Positions 25,641-38,470 of a stretch of 64,000 nt of DNA are shown in pieces. The notes below the pieces were generated by a model. The model did not search any database. It was not told where the DNA came from and saw nothing but the letters and a program-made list of their open reading frames with translations. The position numbers and the translations under genes were made by a program. This DNA comes from Bostrychus sinensis (Eukaryota > Chordata > Actinopteri > Gobiiformes > Eleotridae), in the NCBI GenBank assembly GCA_020698575.1, contig CM036255.1:18280501-18344500 (forward strand). Direction: 5' to 3'. The stretch's first letter is position 1. Each line of letters begins with the position of its first letter.

Positions 25641-26554
25641 TCCTCAAGTTGTCTAACAAACTAACAAACCAACCAATCAATACTGGCAAAAACATACTTT
25701 CCCTGGTAGAGGCAACTAGTCACCTGCATCTTGGTTCACAGAATAAATTAATGTCTTATACCTTATACAAGTCCAAATAGCAAGTACTTGACCTCTTCTT
25801 TATATAAAAAACAGCTTGTTGACATACTATTGGCATAAAACTCAAATAAAAGACTGTGGAAGAAATGCTTCAGGTTTATCATTGACCTCAAAAATTGTGT
25901 TATGACCCAGTGAGCGCTGCTCTGTGTCTATGGAGACAGATGATGTAGGCTGTTTTCTGTTGCTGACATTTGGATCCTTGTAAGGGGAATAAGGGAGTAC
26001 CTTGCGGCTGCATCTATTTTTCTATTGCCATACCAATGTTATGCTTGTATTTTTTAATCATATGAATTGTAAAAAAGTGTGTCCTTAATAACTGCACCCC
26101 CCTCCTTCACACAGTCCCCCTCTTCGCTGTTGAGTATAAAGTGTGATGCTTGTGGATGTGTGGGTGAGACCGAGGAGAGACTGAGAGAGAAAGAGTGCCG
26201 CTGCTATTCTTGGCTGGTTGGGGAAGTCTTGGCTCCCTGGCGTATGGGAAAAGTGCTCTTGGCAAGTCTTGAACCCAGGCATTCCATTATGCTGTCCTCT
26301 TGAAAAACACAACACATACACAAAAACTTGTCTTTTCATCACTGAAGGACTGACTTTGACTGGATTCACTCCCCAGGGGATGGAGTCACTCTTGGGATCT
26401 TAAGACATTCAAATTTCACCTACAACAAATCTCCATTCAGGATTATGTAGCTTGTTTTATACTGGTTATTCATACCTTGTTTGCACACAAAATTGGGCAT
26501 CTCGAAACAGATATTGCCAGTATTATTTTATTACAAGGTGCTGCTACTTGCATA

Positions 26555-26755
26555 TACGCAGAAGTAGAAAGTAACTAAACACTTTAACACAAGTAATTAC
26601 TTAAGGACATTTTGAAGACTTTAAAAGTTAGTACATTTTTGACAACCTCAGTGGCAAAGAGGAACACACACTTTCCAAATTACTTGTAGTAGTAGCAGCA
26701 GTAGTTGTAGTTGTGATAGTCGTATTTGTATAGTAGTTGTTGTAGTAGTAGGGGT
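26555..26755. repeat. CAGAGGTGG/GTA short-element family copy
   Basis: GCAGAAGTAGAAAGTAACTA opening, then a GTA core (26684-26750). Confidence 0.55.
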
Positions 26756-27424
26756 TTTGTAGTGTACCTCTGCATTTGTGTATACCTAGTTTCTGTACAA
26801 AAACTCACCAGGCAAGAAAACACAATAACAAGACTTCTGCCACTAGAAAGGATTTTATGGTTGGAGGCTGTTTTACAATAGACTCCTTTTTGCATATATT
26901 TGTCTTTCTTCCTGTTGGGCTAGTGTAATGCACAGTATATCTTATGTTTGGCATGTTAATGTTAGAAAATCATCACTAATATGACTGCATAGCATTGTGA
27001 GAGAAAATAAGAATAGTTGTTTACTGGACCTTGAGCAGTGTTTCCTTATTTTGTAAAAGGTCCAGCCGAGGAATGTGAGTGAGCTGGAATTTCCTTTCAT
27101 CATTGTTTGCGTGCGTGGACATTGATAGTGTTGGCAATAACGATGTTGAAAGAAAGTGTTTTTTGAGAAGTGAGACAAAAAGGTGGGTTGGCCTCCTGTC
27201 ACTTTTGTCCATGTGGTAAAGTCACTCACATCATGGCCACTTTGAGTGTGGACCTCAATAATTTAGTGATACCAGTGTGACTGAAAAATATGCAGTAACA
27301 ATAAAATATTGTCTTGTTGTGTACTATATGCTTTATAGTACAAGAACAGAGTCAAGGCCATGACCAGGCTATGATGGGAAAAGATACCACAAAGCAGTTT
27401 TTACATCAACTTTGCAGTTGTGAA

Positions 27425-27620
27425 AATTGCCCAGAGATGAACTGGGGATATTCTAGTTCTGGGGTAAATGCTCTGTCCATTAAACAATAAAGCCCCTTAA
27501 AACTCACAATGGCAGAGAATGCACTAAAATGCATAATTTGTTCCTTTAATGGCCCCTTATAACTGGAGTTATTATCTTTAGCCTTGTCTCACAATGGTAA
27601 CCAAGCAGGATAATACAGGG
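27425..27620 (-). repeat. Same family, inverse copy
   Basis: CTAGTTCTGGGGTAAATGCT, CTTTAATGGCCCCTTATAAC and CTTGTCTCACAATGGTAACC. Confidence 0.6.
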
Positions 27621-27739
27621 AAAAAAAACTTAAACTTAAAAAACTTAAAAACTTAATCCAGATGGTATGGTTGGCCCATTACTGACATTTTCATAACAAT
27701 CTGACCATTACAATTTAGTTATCTTGCTAACAGACTAAC

Positions 27740-27900
27740 CAACCAACAAACCAACATTTATTCATTTAATGGTTTATTTTGCAGGGACAGTGTATTACAC
27801 TGTTACAGTGTTAATTAACATTGTTGCAAATACACTAGAGTTAGCCAAAAGGCTATTTTTCATCCGTAGTCACTGGACAGATGTTAAAATGTACGTGAAT
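27740..27900. repeat. Old interspersed repeat fragment
   Basis: TTTATTTTGCAGGGACAGTG and GAGTTAGCCAAAAGGCTATT resemble an interspersed repeat seen in many fish genomes. A perfect 11-bp hairpin (27898-27924) follows immediately. Confidence 0.45.
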
Positions 27901-28019
27901 GTTAGGTGAATACCACCTAACATTATTTTAATTATTTTATATTACAATGTTAAGCGTATACAGTATGTTAATCTTTCATACACAATCATAGGGCTATTTA
28001 ATGGCAAAATGTAATTTCT

Positions 28020-28620
28020 TATGATTCACTATTTACAGCTGATTACCACCACGTGAAACCCAGTCATCTCCCCGACAATGGCCACAATACACTGTTCGAT
28101 TGCAGAAATTGTTCAATTGCCGGTAGTAATTTTCCCTGTAATTATATTCTGTACATTTACTGTAGAATGAAGGGACATGCATAGGTGCTGGTGCTGCTCT
28201 AACATGGCCTATTGTTGTCTGTCCGGACGTACTGCTGCGCGGCGTGGGGACACCTGTGTGAGTGGTGAGTGCTATGCACTTGTTTTGTGTGTGTACTGTG
28301 AAGCCTTAGGGGGGGGTCATGGGCTGGTGACTGCGTGCGAGTCTGCATGCTCAACCAGTGTCTGACATTTTTCGTCTTTGTAAAAGGTGGAAGGTATTAT
28401 TCAAAAGACAAGGACGCCCACTGTGCCGTCTCTCCCATCTCTCCTTCATTCATACAATGCCCATTCAAGCCAATTACTCTGCATATGAATATTACAGCTT
28501 CACCTTCAGCGCACAAAGCTCCTCTCTGTTCTAGACGTGGACAGCATTGGCCCGGCAGGCGTTCATTTCAGTGCCACGCTCCCTGCAGCCCCTCAGAGTG
28601 ACACGTCACACACCTGTCAG
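28020..28620. other. No gene seen; CpG-containing complex block
   Basis: Repeated SOX-type ATTGTT cores (28090-28120) precede a CpG cluster GTCCGGACGTACTGCTGCGC (28219-28238). An acceptor-like CTATTTACAG (28037) and a GTGAGTG donor-like site (about 28264) raise the possibility of a non-coding exon. Confidence 0.35.
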
Positions 28621-28964
28621 ACCACTCTCAACCTCCCACCAACCATAAAGGCTCAAACCCACATTATAACAATTTCATTCAGTCATGGGGAGTTCACATG
28701 GAGCGTTTGATTGGCATTAAAAGGCATTTGCTCTGAAGAGGCAATCATTTCAAATGTTTAAAAGAAGAGCTTATGTGATGATGTACTTTATGTTTATTAG
28801 CATTTTTAAATAAAAGATAAAAAGATGTGTTATTTGTCAAGATTTTAAAGTCAATAAGTACAGCATAAGTTATTAATCCAATAAAATTATATTTTCACCT
28901 CACGTTGGGTATTTGTTGCCATACCTTATGTTTGTTTTTTGCTGGCAGTGGTTTTTTAGTTTTG

Positions 28965-29095
28965 TTTTATTCATTCATTCATTTTCTTCCACTTATTCCG
29001 GTTAGGGGTTGCGGGTGACTGGAGCCTATCCCAGTAACTTTGGGCCATAGGCGGGGTACACCCTGGACAGGGGCCAGCTTGTTGCAGTAGTTTTG
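28965..29095 (-). repeat. Inverse copy of the SINE core
   Basis: CATTCATTTTCTTCCACTTA to GGGGTACACCCTGGACAGGG is the inverse of the family at 7.83 kb. Confidence 0.6.
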
Positions 29096-30807
29096 TTTTA
29101 CAGGCAAGATAACCCAAAAAGTCAGAGTCAGTCAAATTTTAAGGAAAGGTTAGTAATGGGCCAAAGAAGAAATGATGTCATCATGATGATGATGGTTTTT
29201 TCATCCAGAATGCTGGTTAAAGGAGTCTGTGCCATTATGAGATAATTTCCATTTAATGACCAATATAATAATTTTCGGCTTTTAGTTTTGTAATATCTTC
29301 TGCAGTTTTGGGTTATTCTCACGAAACCAGACTATGAAGATGGCATGGAAAATGTTATATATAAAGTACATGTTAAAATAACATACATGAAAACAACATA
29401 AGAAACAAAATAACAAAACACATTCATAAATATGCACATTTACTCTATCTTGCACGTTTTGAAAAGGGCATTATAATTATAGTTTTTTGTATTTTTAAAC
29501 ATTTTAGGGTAAAATTCTCATTACCACAACATGTCCACACCTGAATTTGGGTGGGATTTATTGAAAATTACAACATTTAAAATTAAAACATAAATAAATA
29601 AAATGTATAATTTTATTATATAGATACTTAAAATAAATAAACAAGAGAGATTTGGTTACCATAAAGGTTGTGAAAATAACACACAAAACAAAAGTATCCA
29701 TGGCCACTATTCTCATCCTCTGCAACTATTTTCAAATATGGTTTAAATATATAAGGAACATAAATTTCTGAGGGATTTTTGAAGGAAGGAACACTTTGGA
29801 TGTGACACTCAGGCACAAACTCAGCCAATGTCTTCATAATACCACTAAAAAAAGTTAAAAGATTCTGGTTTAAACCATCTACACGCTTTTTTGATTCTCA
29901 TTACTGAAACAGGGTATTTAACAGCTTTCAAAAAATATTAGATTTTCTATTTTTGGTTATAATATACTACATTAAGGTCTAAATTTAAACAGTGAGATAA
30001 ATATTTCTGAGCCACCATCTAGCTTCTATAGATAGCAAAAAAGGTTAAGGTCACTCATCCTCCGCAATAGCATTCTCATCTACCGTAACTGAACTAAAAT
30101 ACATACAAATAAATTAATCAAAACTTACAGGGATATATTCATATCCTGCGATATCGCCTTCATCCACCCCTCTATGACAGAAGCAGTTTCTTACAGTAGT
30201 AAACACTGTGCCATGTTTTATGCTCATTAGAGACTAGTAGTAGTAAACCAGACCACAGGAGCTATGAAGAACTAGAGAAGGCATCAGTTGTATTTGTTGT
30301 GGCAAGTTGAGAACATGTTGACCTTTTCTGATGCCTGTCCTTGTACACCCAGACCAGAGCTTGCATTACACTGTTGTGTCAGAATGGTTCTCAGTACAAA
30401 ATGACCACACAAAGACTGCCCAGGTCTTGCTCCTCAAAGGGAGAGCTGTTTGCAGCTTTACGGTTTGAGGACTTGGGATTGATAAATTACAGAAAGGACC
30501 ATATCTTAGAAACAAGTTATTAAATTGAGCTTCCTGTTCAGAGGACTCAGAGACAGCCTGAGAGCTCAGTGTCTCATAGGAGCTCAAAGTAGAGCCCTGC
30601 TCCTCCATCTCCAGAGACAACAGTGAGGATCATGATGATACAAATCCTTCTGCACCCTCTATGGAGCTGTGCATGTTCCACTGAGATAAGGTCCTGGAAC
30701 CGACTCCACTTAGAATCTAGAGACACTGGACCCGCCCTGGAAACACTCAGAAGCCCTTGGGACATTCTCTGGAGAGAGACAGGGGTCTCTGGAGAGATGC
30801 AGTTATA
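29096..30807. other. No gene seen
   Basis: Very AT-rich to about 30120, then ordinary sequence up to the Tc1-like element. Short overlapping frames near 30340-30850 are unsupported. Confidence 0.45.
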
Positions 30808-30809
30808 TA

Positions 30810-32386
30810 CACTGCTCAAAAAAATAAAGGGAACACTAAAATAACACATCCTAGATCTGAATGAATAAAATATTTTTATTAAATACTTTGTTTTTTAATA
30901 GTTGAATGTGCTGACAACAAAATCACACAGAAATTATCAATGGAAATCAAATTTATTAACCCATGGAGGTCTGGATTTGGAATCACACTCAATATTAAAG
31001 TGGAAAAACAATACTACAGGCTGATCCAACTTTGATGTAATGTCCTTAAAACAAGTCAAAATGAGGCTCAGTAGTGTGTGTGGCCTCCTCGTGCCTGTAT
31101 GACCTCCCTACAACGCCTGGGCATGCTCCTGATGAGGTGGTGGATGGTCTCCTGAGGGATCTCCTCTCAGACCTGGACTAAAGCATCCGCCAACTCCTGG
31201 ACAGTCTGTGGTGCAACGTGGCGTTGGTTGATGGAGCGAGACATGATGTCCCAGATGTGCTCAATTGGATTCAGGTCTGGGGAACGGGCGGGGCAGTCCA
31301 TAGCATCAATACCTTCATCTTGCAGTAACTGCTGACACACTCCAGCCACATGAGGTCTAGCATTGTCTTGCATTAGGAGGAACCCAGGGCCAACCGCACC
31401 AGCATATGGTCTCACAAGGGTCTGAGGATCTCATCTCGGTACCTAATGGCAGTCAGGCTACCTCTGGCGGGCACATGGAGGGCTGTGCGGCCCCCCAAAG
31501 AAATGCCACCCCACACCATTACTGACCCACTGCCAAACCGGTCATGCTGGAGGATGTTGCAGGCAGCAGAACGTTCTCCGCGGTGTCTCCAGACTCTGTT
31601 ACCTCTGTCACATGTGCTCAGTGTGAGCCTGCTTTCATCTGTGAAGAGCACAGGACGCCAGTGGCGAATTTGCCAACCTTGGTGTTCTCTGGCAAATGCC
31701 AAACGTCCTGCACGGTGTTGGGCTGTAAGCACAACCCCCACCTGTGGACGTCGGGCCCTCATACCACCCTCATGGAGTCTGTTTCTTACCGTTTGAGCAG
31801 ACCCATGCACATTTGTGGCCTGCTGGAGGTCATTTTGCAGGGCTCTGGCAGTGCTCCTCCTGTTCCTCCTTGCACAAAGGAGGAGGTAGCGGTCCTGTTG
31901 CTGGGTTGTTGCCCTCCTACGGCCTCCTCAGTCTCCTGATGTACTGGCCTGTCTCCTGGTAGCGCCTCCATGCTCTGGACACTACGCTGACAGTTACAGC
32001 AAACCTTCTTGCCACAGATTGCATTGATGTGCCATCCTGGATGAGCTGCACTACCTGAGCCACTTGTGTGGGTTGTAGACTCGGTCTCATGCTACCACTA
32101 GAGTGAAAGCACCGCCAGCATTCAAAAGTGACCAAAACATCAGCCAGAAAGCATAGGAACTGAGAAGTGGTCTGTGGTCACCTCCTGCAGAACCACTCCT
32201 TTATTGGGGGAGTCTTGCTAATTGCCTATAATTTCCACCTGTTGTCTGTTCCATTTGCACAACAGCAGGTGAAACTGATGTCAATCAGTGTTGCTTCCTA
32301 AGTGGACAGTTTGATTTCACAGAAGTGTGATTGATTTGGAGTTACATTGTGTTGTTTAAGTGTTCCCTTTATTTTTTTGAGCAGTG
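30810..32386 (-). mobile_element. Tc1-like transposon, second family
   Basis: 1577 bp. Both ends carry the inverted repeat CACTGCTCAAAAAAATAAAG continuing to GGGAACACT (about 27 bp), flanked by TA (30808-30809, 32387-32388). Unlike the element at 48.7 kb the inverted repeats are short. Transposase reads on the - strand. Confidence 0.92.
31068..32090 (-). pseudogene. Tc1-family transposase, frameshifted
   Basis: Starts [20 protein letters not shown] (helix-turn-helix, with [20 protein letters not shown]). The frame breaks between about 31917 and 31810. The central part has [11 protein letters not shown] (first Asp). A second shift occurs near 31412, after which QDNARPHVA (second Asp) and SPDLNPIEHIWD (Glu) are read. 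A TGA at 31167-31169 replaces an expected tryptophan about 33 codons before the natural stop at 31068-31070. All three catalytic residues survive, but in different frames. Confidence 0.88.
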
Positions 32387-32628
32387 TATATTTCTGCTCA
32401 GAGTTCAGTGAATTGAGTTACCTTATTAGTTTTCCTTAAGCAACAAACGTCTTTTTGAACAGTGCTGGAATGGTGCAAATAAGTGTGAATCTTTATTGCT
32501 ATTTATTCCCCTGTTACTTATCTGGCTTTGTTCTGATCCATTTTGCAGACTCAGTGACAATAGTGATTTAAATAAACTAGACACTGTTCTGGATTTAACA
32601 CCTTGTTGGCAAAGAATAATATAAAAAA

Positions 32629-33079
32629 TAGGGGTGTAACGATACAGTAACTATATTGATGTATCGCTTTATTTTTCCTACGATACAACTATATTGATAC
32701 ACATTACCTTATATCGAATCATATTGTTTTCTGGGTATTGCATATTGATATACATGAAAAATCAATCAATAATATCAGAAATATCCATATTAGAAATCTG
32801 CATGTTAAAATAAAATCAGATACGTCTTTTTATATGTCATTTTTTGTGTTTTTTTTTTATAAAATAAAATGTTATATTCAACTTCTCTTTACTCTCTGTC
32901 TGCTGGACATAATCAACCCTGGCTACGATGCTAGATTTAGAGTAAACTTTTATGATTTTTGGCTAAAAGTTGCTGTATCGATTATTGTTATGAAAGTATT
33001 GAATTGTATCAAATTGTATTGTTGTATTGAAACAATTCTAATTGATATATTATTGCAAAAACATATTGTTACACCCCTA
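32629..33079. mobile_element. hAT-type MITE
   Basis: 451 bp with perfect 12-bp ends TAGGGGTGTAAC / GTTACACCCCTA and near-identical 8-bp flanks ATAAAAAA and GTAAAAAA (7 of 8). The AT-rich inside has no transposase; the 119-codon frame across its right part is chance. Confidence 0.85.
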
Positions 33080-33955
33080 GTAAAAAAAATGTACTAATGT
33101 TTGAAGAAAGTTTGAATAAACAGGATTTTTTGACTAGATAGTTATTCTGATGCATAATGCATTAGATTCGAAGTCATGTAAATTACTTATGAATAAATAG
33201 TATTTAAACAATTATTATTAGATTGATGGGTAATAAATTACTGTACCTGCCAAATCTAGCTTGTTTTAGTATTATAATAGTCTTCATACACTGTAGTCTT
33301 CATATATATCAGTACCGAAATATTAAACCTCATTTCCAAAACCTATGTATCATTATCGCAACATGAGTTATTTAAGTTTAATTTAGTAAATAGAAATATA
33401 GTAGCGAGTTTTTTTAGGGTTGCCACATCAAATTGAAAGTAAATATTAAATTTTACTGAAATATCCAATATATTAGGTTGTAGATGTCAAAAGGTGTTGC
33501 GAAAATAAGAAGAATGTTTAAAAATCATATAAAAAATTAAATATTGAAATGTGTATTCTTTGACATTCTTTATTAATTGTGGATAAAGAATGATGAAAAA
33601 TGGCAAAAAGTTTTTGTCTTTCTAATAAATTCCACATTTTAGACTGGTCAGGTCATGAGTTTTTTTTTTTAGGATTTGTTTTTGAAAATATGCTTTAAAA
33701 TGTGTTAAAATGCTAGAAACATTTTTAAAATTTATTGTCACCATTCACTTCAGACCTTGTTATTGGTTCCTACAAAGAAAATGTGCTGATGCAGGTTTTT
33801 TGAAAATATTTAAGTTTGAACTCTTTAAAACAGAAATTTTGTGAGAATGACCCTTTTGCACAATTAGTAGCAGTGCTGGTTTAAGTAAATAACTAGTACT
33901 TACAGCAATGTTAAGTTTATGGTCAATTTTGATATACCATTTTATCAAATGCAGT

Positions 33956-34367
33956 CAGGGCCGGCCCTTCCTATAAGCAAACTAATCACGTGCATCGGCC
34001 CCCACGGACATTAGAGGGCCCCAAGGCTTATCCATTATTTGCTTATATGATTAATTTGCCAACTTTATTTGATTAATATTCTGGTTATAATATTCTGCAT
34101 GCTGTTGCTGGTCATTTTTCCTGAGGATCAATCTGAAAGTGGCATCCAGTGCAGTCTTTATATTAATTCTTGTTTACCTGGGCCCCCCTTGCTGAATTAA
34201 ATCAATTCTCTGAATTGAATCAAAAATGTCAATTCATCACCTTAGAAAAATAGTCAGTCAGTGTATTATTAAAATTAAATAAAAAATTAAAGCAAAATGG
34301 ACTTAAAATGACTGAGTTCCCCAACCTATCCTGCTTAGGCCCCCCCAAATGTACAGGACCAGCAGTG
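33956..34367. mobile_element. hAT-type non-autonomous element with perfect 8-bp target duplication
   Basis: 412 bp beginning CAGGGCCGGCCCTTCC and ending with a degenerate inverse (GGACCAGCAGTG). The exact repeat AATGCAGT flanks both ends (33948-33955, 34368-34375). No coding capacity. Confidence 0.82.
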
Positions 34368-34375
34368 AATGCAGT

Positions 34376-36024
34376 GCATATCTTTGCAAAAGCATAAAGC
34401 AAAGACACATAAACTTGGCAGAAAGGCTTTGACGAACCAACCTTTGTCCTTTTTGATTTTCTAACCACAATGCCAACTTTATAGACTGGACTGAAAATGT
34501 TCTATTAACTTTCAACTGCAATCATAATTTACATTTTACTATTGATGTCAGTGGATTTTTTTATTCACTTGCTACTATCACATGGTAAAATTGGATGACC
34601 CTGCAAAACAAACCTTTTCATTGACTTAACTATGGAAGTATTGTCATATTACACCTGAATGCTCTCTTTAGATGTTCATTTCTGCAGTGTAAAAATATGC
34701 AAACTATCAAGGGCAACTTATATCATCTTCTAAGCCCAATAAGACATGAAGAAATGCAGTTATCAAAGGAAAACTAAAATTAGGGCCTATGAGGATGTTA
34801 TGGTGGAGACAGCAACAGCGAGACATTTAAATAAATAGTACACATTATCTGTGTATATCTGAATAGCACGTCTTTCTCATTTGTTTGCTCTCCATCCTTT
34901 TTACCTCCATTTCTCTGTCTACGATTATACATTGAGATAAAACATGAGTGCTTATGTGTACTCCTGATTCAGAGTGCTCACCAGTTTGTTGTGCGATAGT
35001 GAGCTTTGTACATATGTGAAAACTCTGGCGTGCATGTGTGTCTATGTGTGTACACTGAGTGGGATTATAGAGCAATAGAGGAGCTTAGCAGTGATTTGCC
35101 CATCCATTCCAGTCCCTCTTTAATCCTGCAGGCATACACACAAGCGTACAGTACTTGTATGTGGCTGTGTGACTAGCAGGGATGTAACACTGTGTACGTG
35201 GATTAGGAGGTTTGTGAATGGGATGTGGATCGAGGCTGAAGAAGCACACCACATAATGAGTAAAATGCCTTGGTTTTTTAGGAGACAAACAAAAACACAG
35301 AAAAAATGTGTGGCATAGATGTGGTTTACAGTTTATGGTAGACCATGGGATGTATGATGTGGAAGCTTGTGTGACTGGCACAGCTCTGATCAACTTGCAT
35401 TCATAAATATCACAACAGTATAATTCTCATGTCATTGTTGCATATACAGTATGTATACATTCTGACTTCTCTCAAGGTTTACACTTGGGTCACAATATAG
35501 AAAGTAATTACAGATAAAGGAGGGTAATCCATTGCACTGAATGCAGTATATGGCAGTAAACATAGAGATACTGTACATTTAGTATTGATGCACCCCTCTC
35601 TATTTATCCTGGCTTGGGACCCCATGTGGCTGGATTGCATATACAATATTGTGCATAAATACACACTGATATACAAATTTGGACTAACTTAACACATTTC
35701 TGGGATTGTTAACCATTTAAATAATTACTTAAGTACTTTGCTAGTATACAATTCAGAAACTATATGTTGTGCTCTTCTATCACATAAGTCACAAATAGTT
35801 ATATGTGATAATTATATTGTGATGTCACTTGGGCTGCACAATATATCACAGATTTTGTTATTCCAGTATCCCTAATTGCAATATCTATACTACTTTCACA
35901 ATTTATCAATATCACAATATTGCTAAGGTTTTCCTACATTTAGTCCTGATTGAGTGCTTGGTTGAGTGCTTTTTATATATACATTTTTATTTATTTTTTT
36001 TACTTTTTAATTCAAATGATTGTA
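34376..36024. other. No gene seen
   Basis: Ordinary sequence. From 35828 the GGGCTGCACAATATATCAC block and following CAATATTGC resemble the end of a widespread fish repeat. Confidence 0.4.
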
Positions 36025-36160
36025 GTATTTGAAGACCTGGACAATGGCCCTATCACAATGGGGAAATATATTGTACCAGATATAGACCTGGACTTGAGCC
36101 AGGAATGTTATAGTTCAGAAGTAAAGGCTCTGTCCGTTGAACCACAAAGCCTTTGCAGCT
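36025..36160 (-). repeat. Same family, inverse copy
   Basis: GGCCCTATCACAATGG, AGACCTGGACTTGAGCC, AGTTCAGAAGTAAAGGCTCT and GAACCACAAAGCC. Confidence 0.6.
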
Positions 36161-36954
36161 CTCAGCAAACTTAAGTTCATGAAATAACTTCTTCTTCTGA
36201 GTGATTACAGTAGTTCAAATAGTTATTGAATATTGCACACTTTGCTAACTGCTGCCAGCTTTTAGCCCCTTTTGAACCATAATCACTGACGACTAAATAC
36301 ACTACTCTCTGATTTCCAAGTCACTCTCTCAACATAACATTGTGAATTTTTGTATTTTTTTGTTGATCGCTGTGTACACGGCTTAGATCCCATAGTTTCT
36401 GAGGTCTAATCTTATTCCCATGATTCCTTGTGGCTCTTTGAACTCTCTGCCAACATGGATGTGTGAGTTGAAAGGATGACATCATAGTGTTTGAGCCCAC
36501 TGTGATTCTAGTACACCTGTCTTTGTCGCAGTCACACATCTCTGCAGACAGATGGAGAGACATAAAGATAAACAAACGCCCAGACTTTTGCTGACAGAAG
36601 AAGGAGTGTTGGAGGGGGCTCCCGTTGTCATAACTGCAGCGTCTGTGTGCTGCGTGGGCGAGCCAGCAGAGAGTACGAGAGAGAGAGCAGTGCAGTGTGG
36701 GATATGTATATGGCAGAGTGTGTGTGTATATATAGCAGCTCTTCATCAGTTTCCTTAGTGACTGGCTGCGACTGAGTCTAGCTCTCAGCACTGTAGACAA
36801 ACAGAAATGAAAGGGAACGAGGTAGAACGTAGCAGCTTTTGGTGAAGACGGTGTCACTGCAAGAGTTTATTGACTACTGCAGGGTTTTTGATGTAGTGGT
36901 TTTGATTATAGGGTCAGTTAAGTACACTTTGAACTTTGTGCATTCGTTTTAACT
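36161..36954. other. No gene; candidate regulatory block
   Basis: About 36380-36850 is non-repetitive, with a CRE-like TGACATCA (36477-36484) and a GATA site with the FOX-type AAACAAA. The 178-codon - strand frame here has no recognisable domain and no supporting signals. Confidence 0.4.
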
Positions 36955-37260
36955 AATAGTATCAATCCAGCCACAAGGGGTCACTAGACCATGCACTTCT
37001 TGTGCTGGTCCCAAGTCTGAAAATAGAGAAGGTTGCATCAGGAAGGGCATCTGGTGTAAAAACTATGCCAAAATTAATATGCATATCACTTCAAACTAGA
37101 ATGTAGATTATTTGCTGTGGAGAGCACTTGGAGAACGCAGACCCCTGTCCAGGCAAACAAATCATGTGTTTCTTTACTTGCTCCTTGTGCCTTAAGTTAG
37201 TATCTTTGTAGCAGCTAGGCTGTCCCTGTCTTGCAGTGGTACAAAAATCCATGAGTCCAA
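36955..37260 (+). repeat. RTE-like LINE tail with a SINE-like fragment
   Basis: CCAGCCACAAGGGGTCACTA then GAAGGGCATCTGGTGTAAAA, ATGCCAAAATTAATATGCAT and ATTTGCTGTGG. Further tails of this type are at 1250-1330, 17640-17805, 44075-44130 (inverse) and 52910-53075 (inverse, in the ATXN1 3' UTR). Confidence 0.55.
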
Positions 37261-38140
37261 ATCCAATTCTGATTGAATTATTGTACTATCATTTATGCTA
37301 TAATATCTAAAATATTAATACAAGTATTTGAGAAATCCTTTGTTTTATTGTAGCAATGAAAGTCAATGACAGGTCATTGTTCTGTCAATGACGAAAGAGT
37401 ACTATATTAAATTCAAATTATAGGTGAATTCATATCTTTGCAGCCATAAGCCAGGAGTTTATGAAGCATGTTGAATGACATTAAAGAAAGGTAAGGGAAC
37501 CATTTTGTTATAGCCTATGTATCAAGCCATCATATTTTAGACATTTTGACTGTTTTAGGGAGCTGTTTAAGCGCAATATCTCTTGTGGTCAAATAAGTAT
37601 GCCATAAGGAAAGATTGAGGAAATGTATATGACTATATAATGAGGTTAAAAGTTTTCAATCTAAAAAGTTCTTAAATAGTCTCAATCCAGACTCAGGCCA
37701 CCTTGAATTACCTTACAAACAACATCTTTTTCCTAATAGTTTTTCTTTGTGTTACTGCAGCGACTCTCTTCTGTCTGTCTCACTGTTTTTTACTTGAGTG
37801 CTGATTGTAAACAAACCCACACAAATGAGTTATGATTAAACGCGGAGTGGCTCCAATTAGCCGCCGAAGCTAGAGACGAGTGTAGCCGGGTCGCCGTGGT
37901 CGGCTCATACAAAGGAACAACTGTGAAACAAACACACCATCTATATTGACAGTGTTTTTTGGACCAAATGCAGTCTAGATGTTTTAAGGGATGCAAGATT
38001 TGGTGGACATAGTTTAGCAGCAGTGGTAAATACATTTCTTACATATGTGATGGTTCAGTTTAGTAACAGGAAATAACAAATCAGGAACTATACCTGAAAC
38101 ATAGTATTACAGCATAGCACTGCCTGCGTCATAAAGCAGA
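37261..38140. other. No gene; short CpG-containing block
   Basis: About 37790-37935 joins a FOX site TGTAAACA (37806-37813) to CCAATTAGCCGCCGAAGC and further CpGs; the rest is AT-rich. Confidence 0.4.
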
Positions 38141-38470
38141 GGTGGAAGAAAGACTCCTAATTTTTACTCTAGTAAGTACTGTTACTTCAAAACAAGAAGT
38201 AAAAGTACTCAAAAAATATTACCAGAGTACAAGTAAATATTGAGTGTAAAGTTAAAAGTACTTACTATTATTACTACCAATACCAGTATTACTACTACTA
38301 CTGCCTCTCCTTCTATTACTCCTACTAATGCTGCAACTACTACTACTGCCTCTATTCCCACTACTAATACTGCTTCCTCTCTCACTATTACTATAGCTAG
38401 CACTATTAGAGATATTACTGTCAGCTCAAAAAAAAAACTGGAGTCTTGAGTAAAGTAACATTTTGTCCTA
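38141..38470. repeat. CAGAGGTGG/GTA short-element family copy
   Basis: Starts CAGAGGTGGAAGAAAGACTC. TAC/ACT core from 38265 to 38420; ends near CTTGAGTAAAGTAAC. The threonine-rich frame across the core is a repeat product. Confidence 0.7.

Noticed and set aside
31446..31962. Several + strand frames opposite the Tc1 transposase
   Set aside because: Antisense shadows of the transposase reading on the - strand.
32738..33097. 119-codon + strand frame
   Set aside because: Lies in and beyond a hAT-type MITE with AT-rich, low-complexity sequence.
36321..36857. 178-codon - strand frame
   Set aside because: No recognisable domain, composition like non-coding DNA, and the block looks regulatory; chance open frame.
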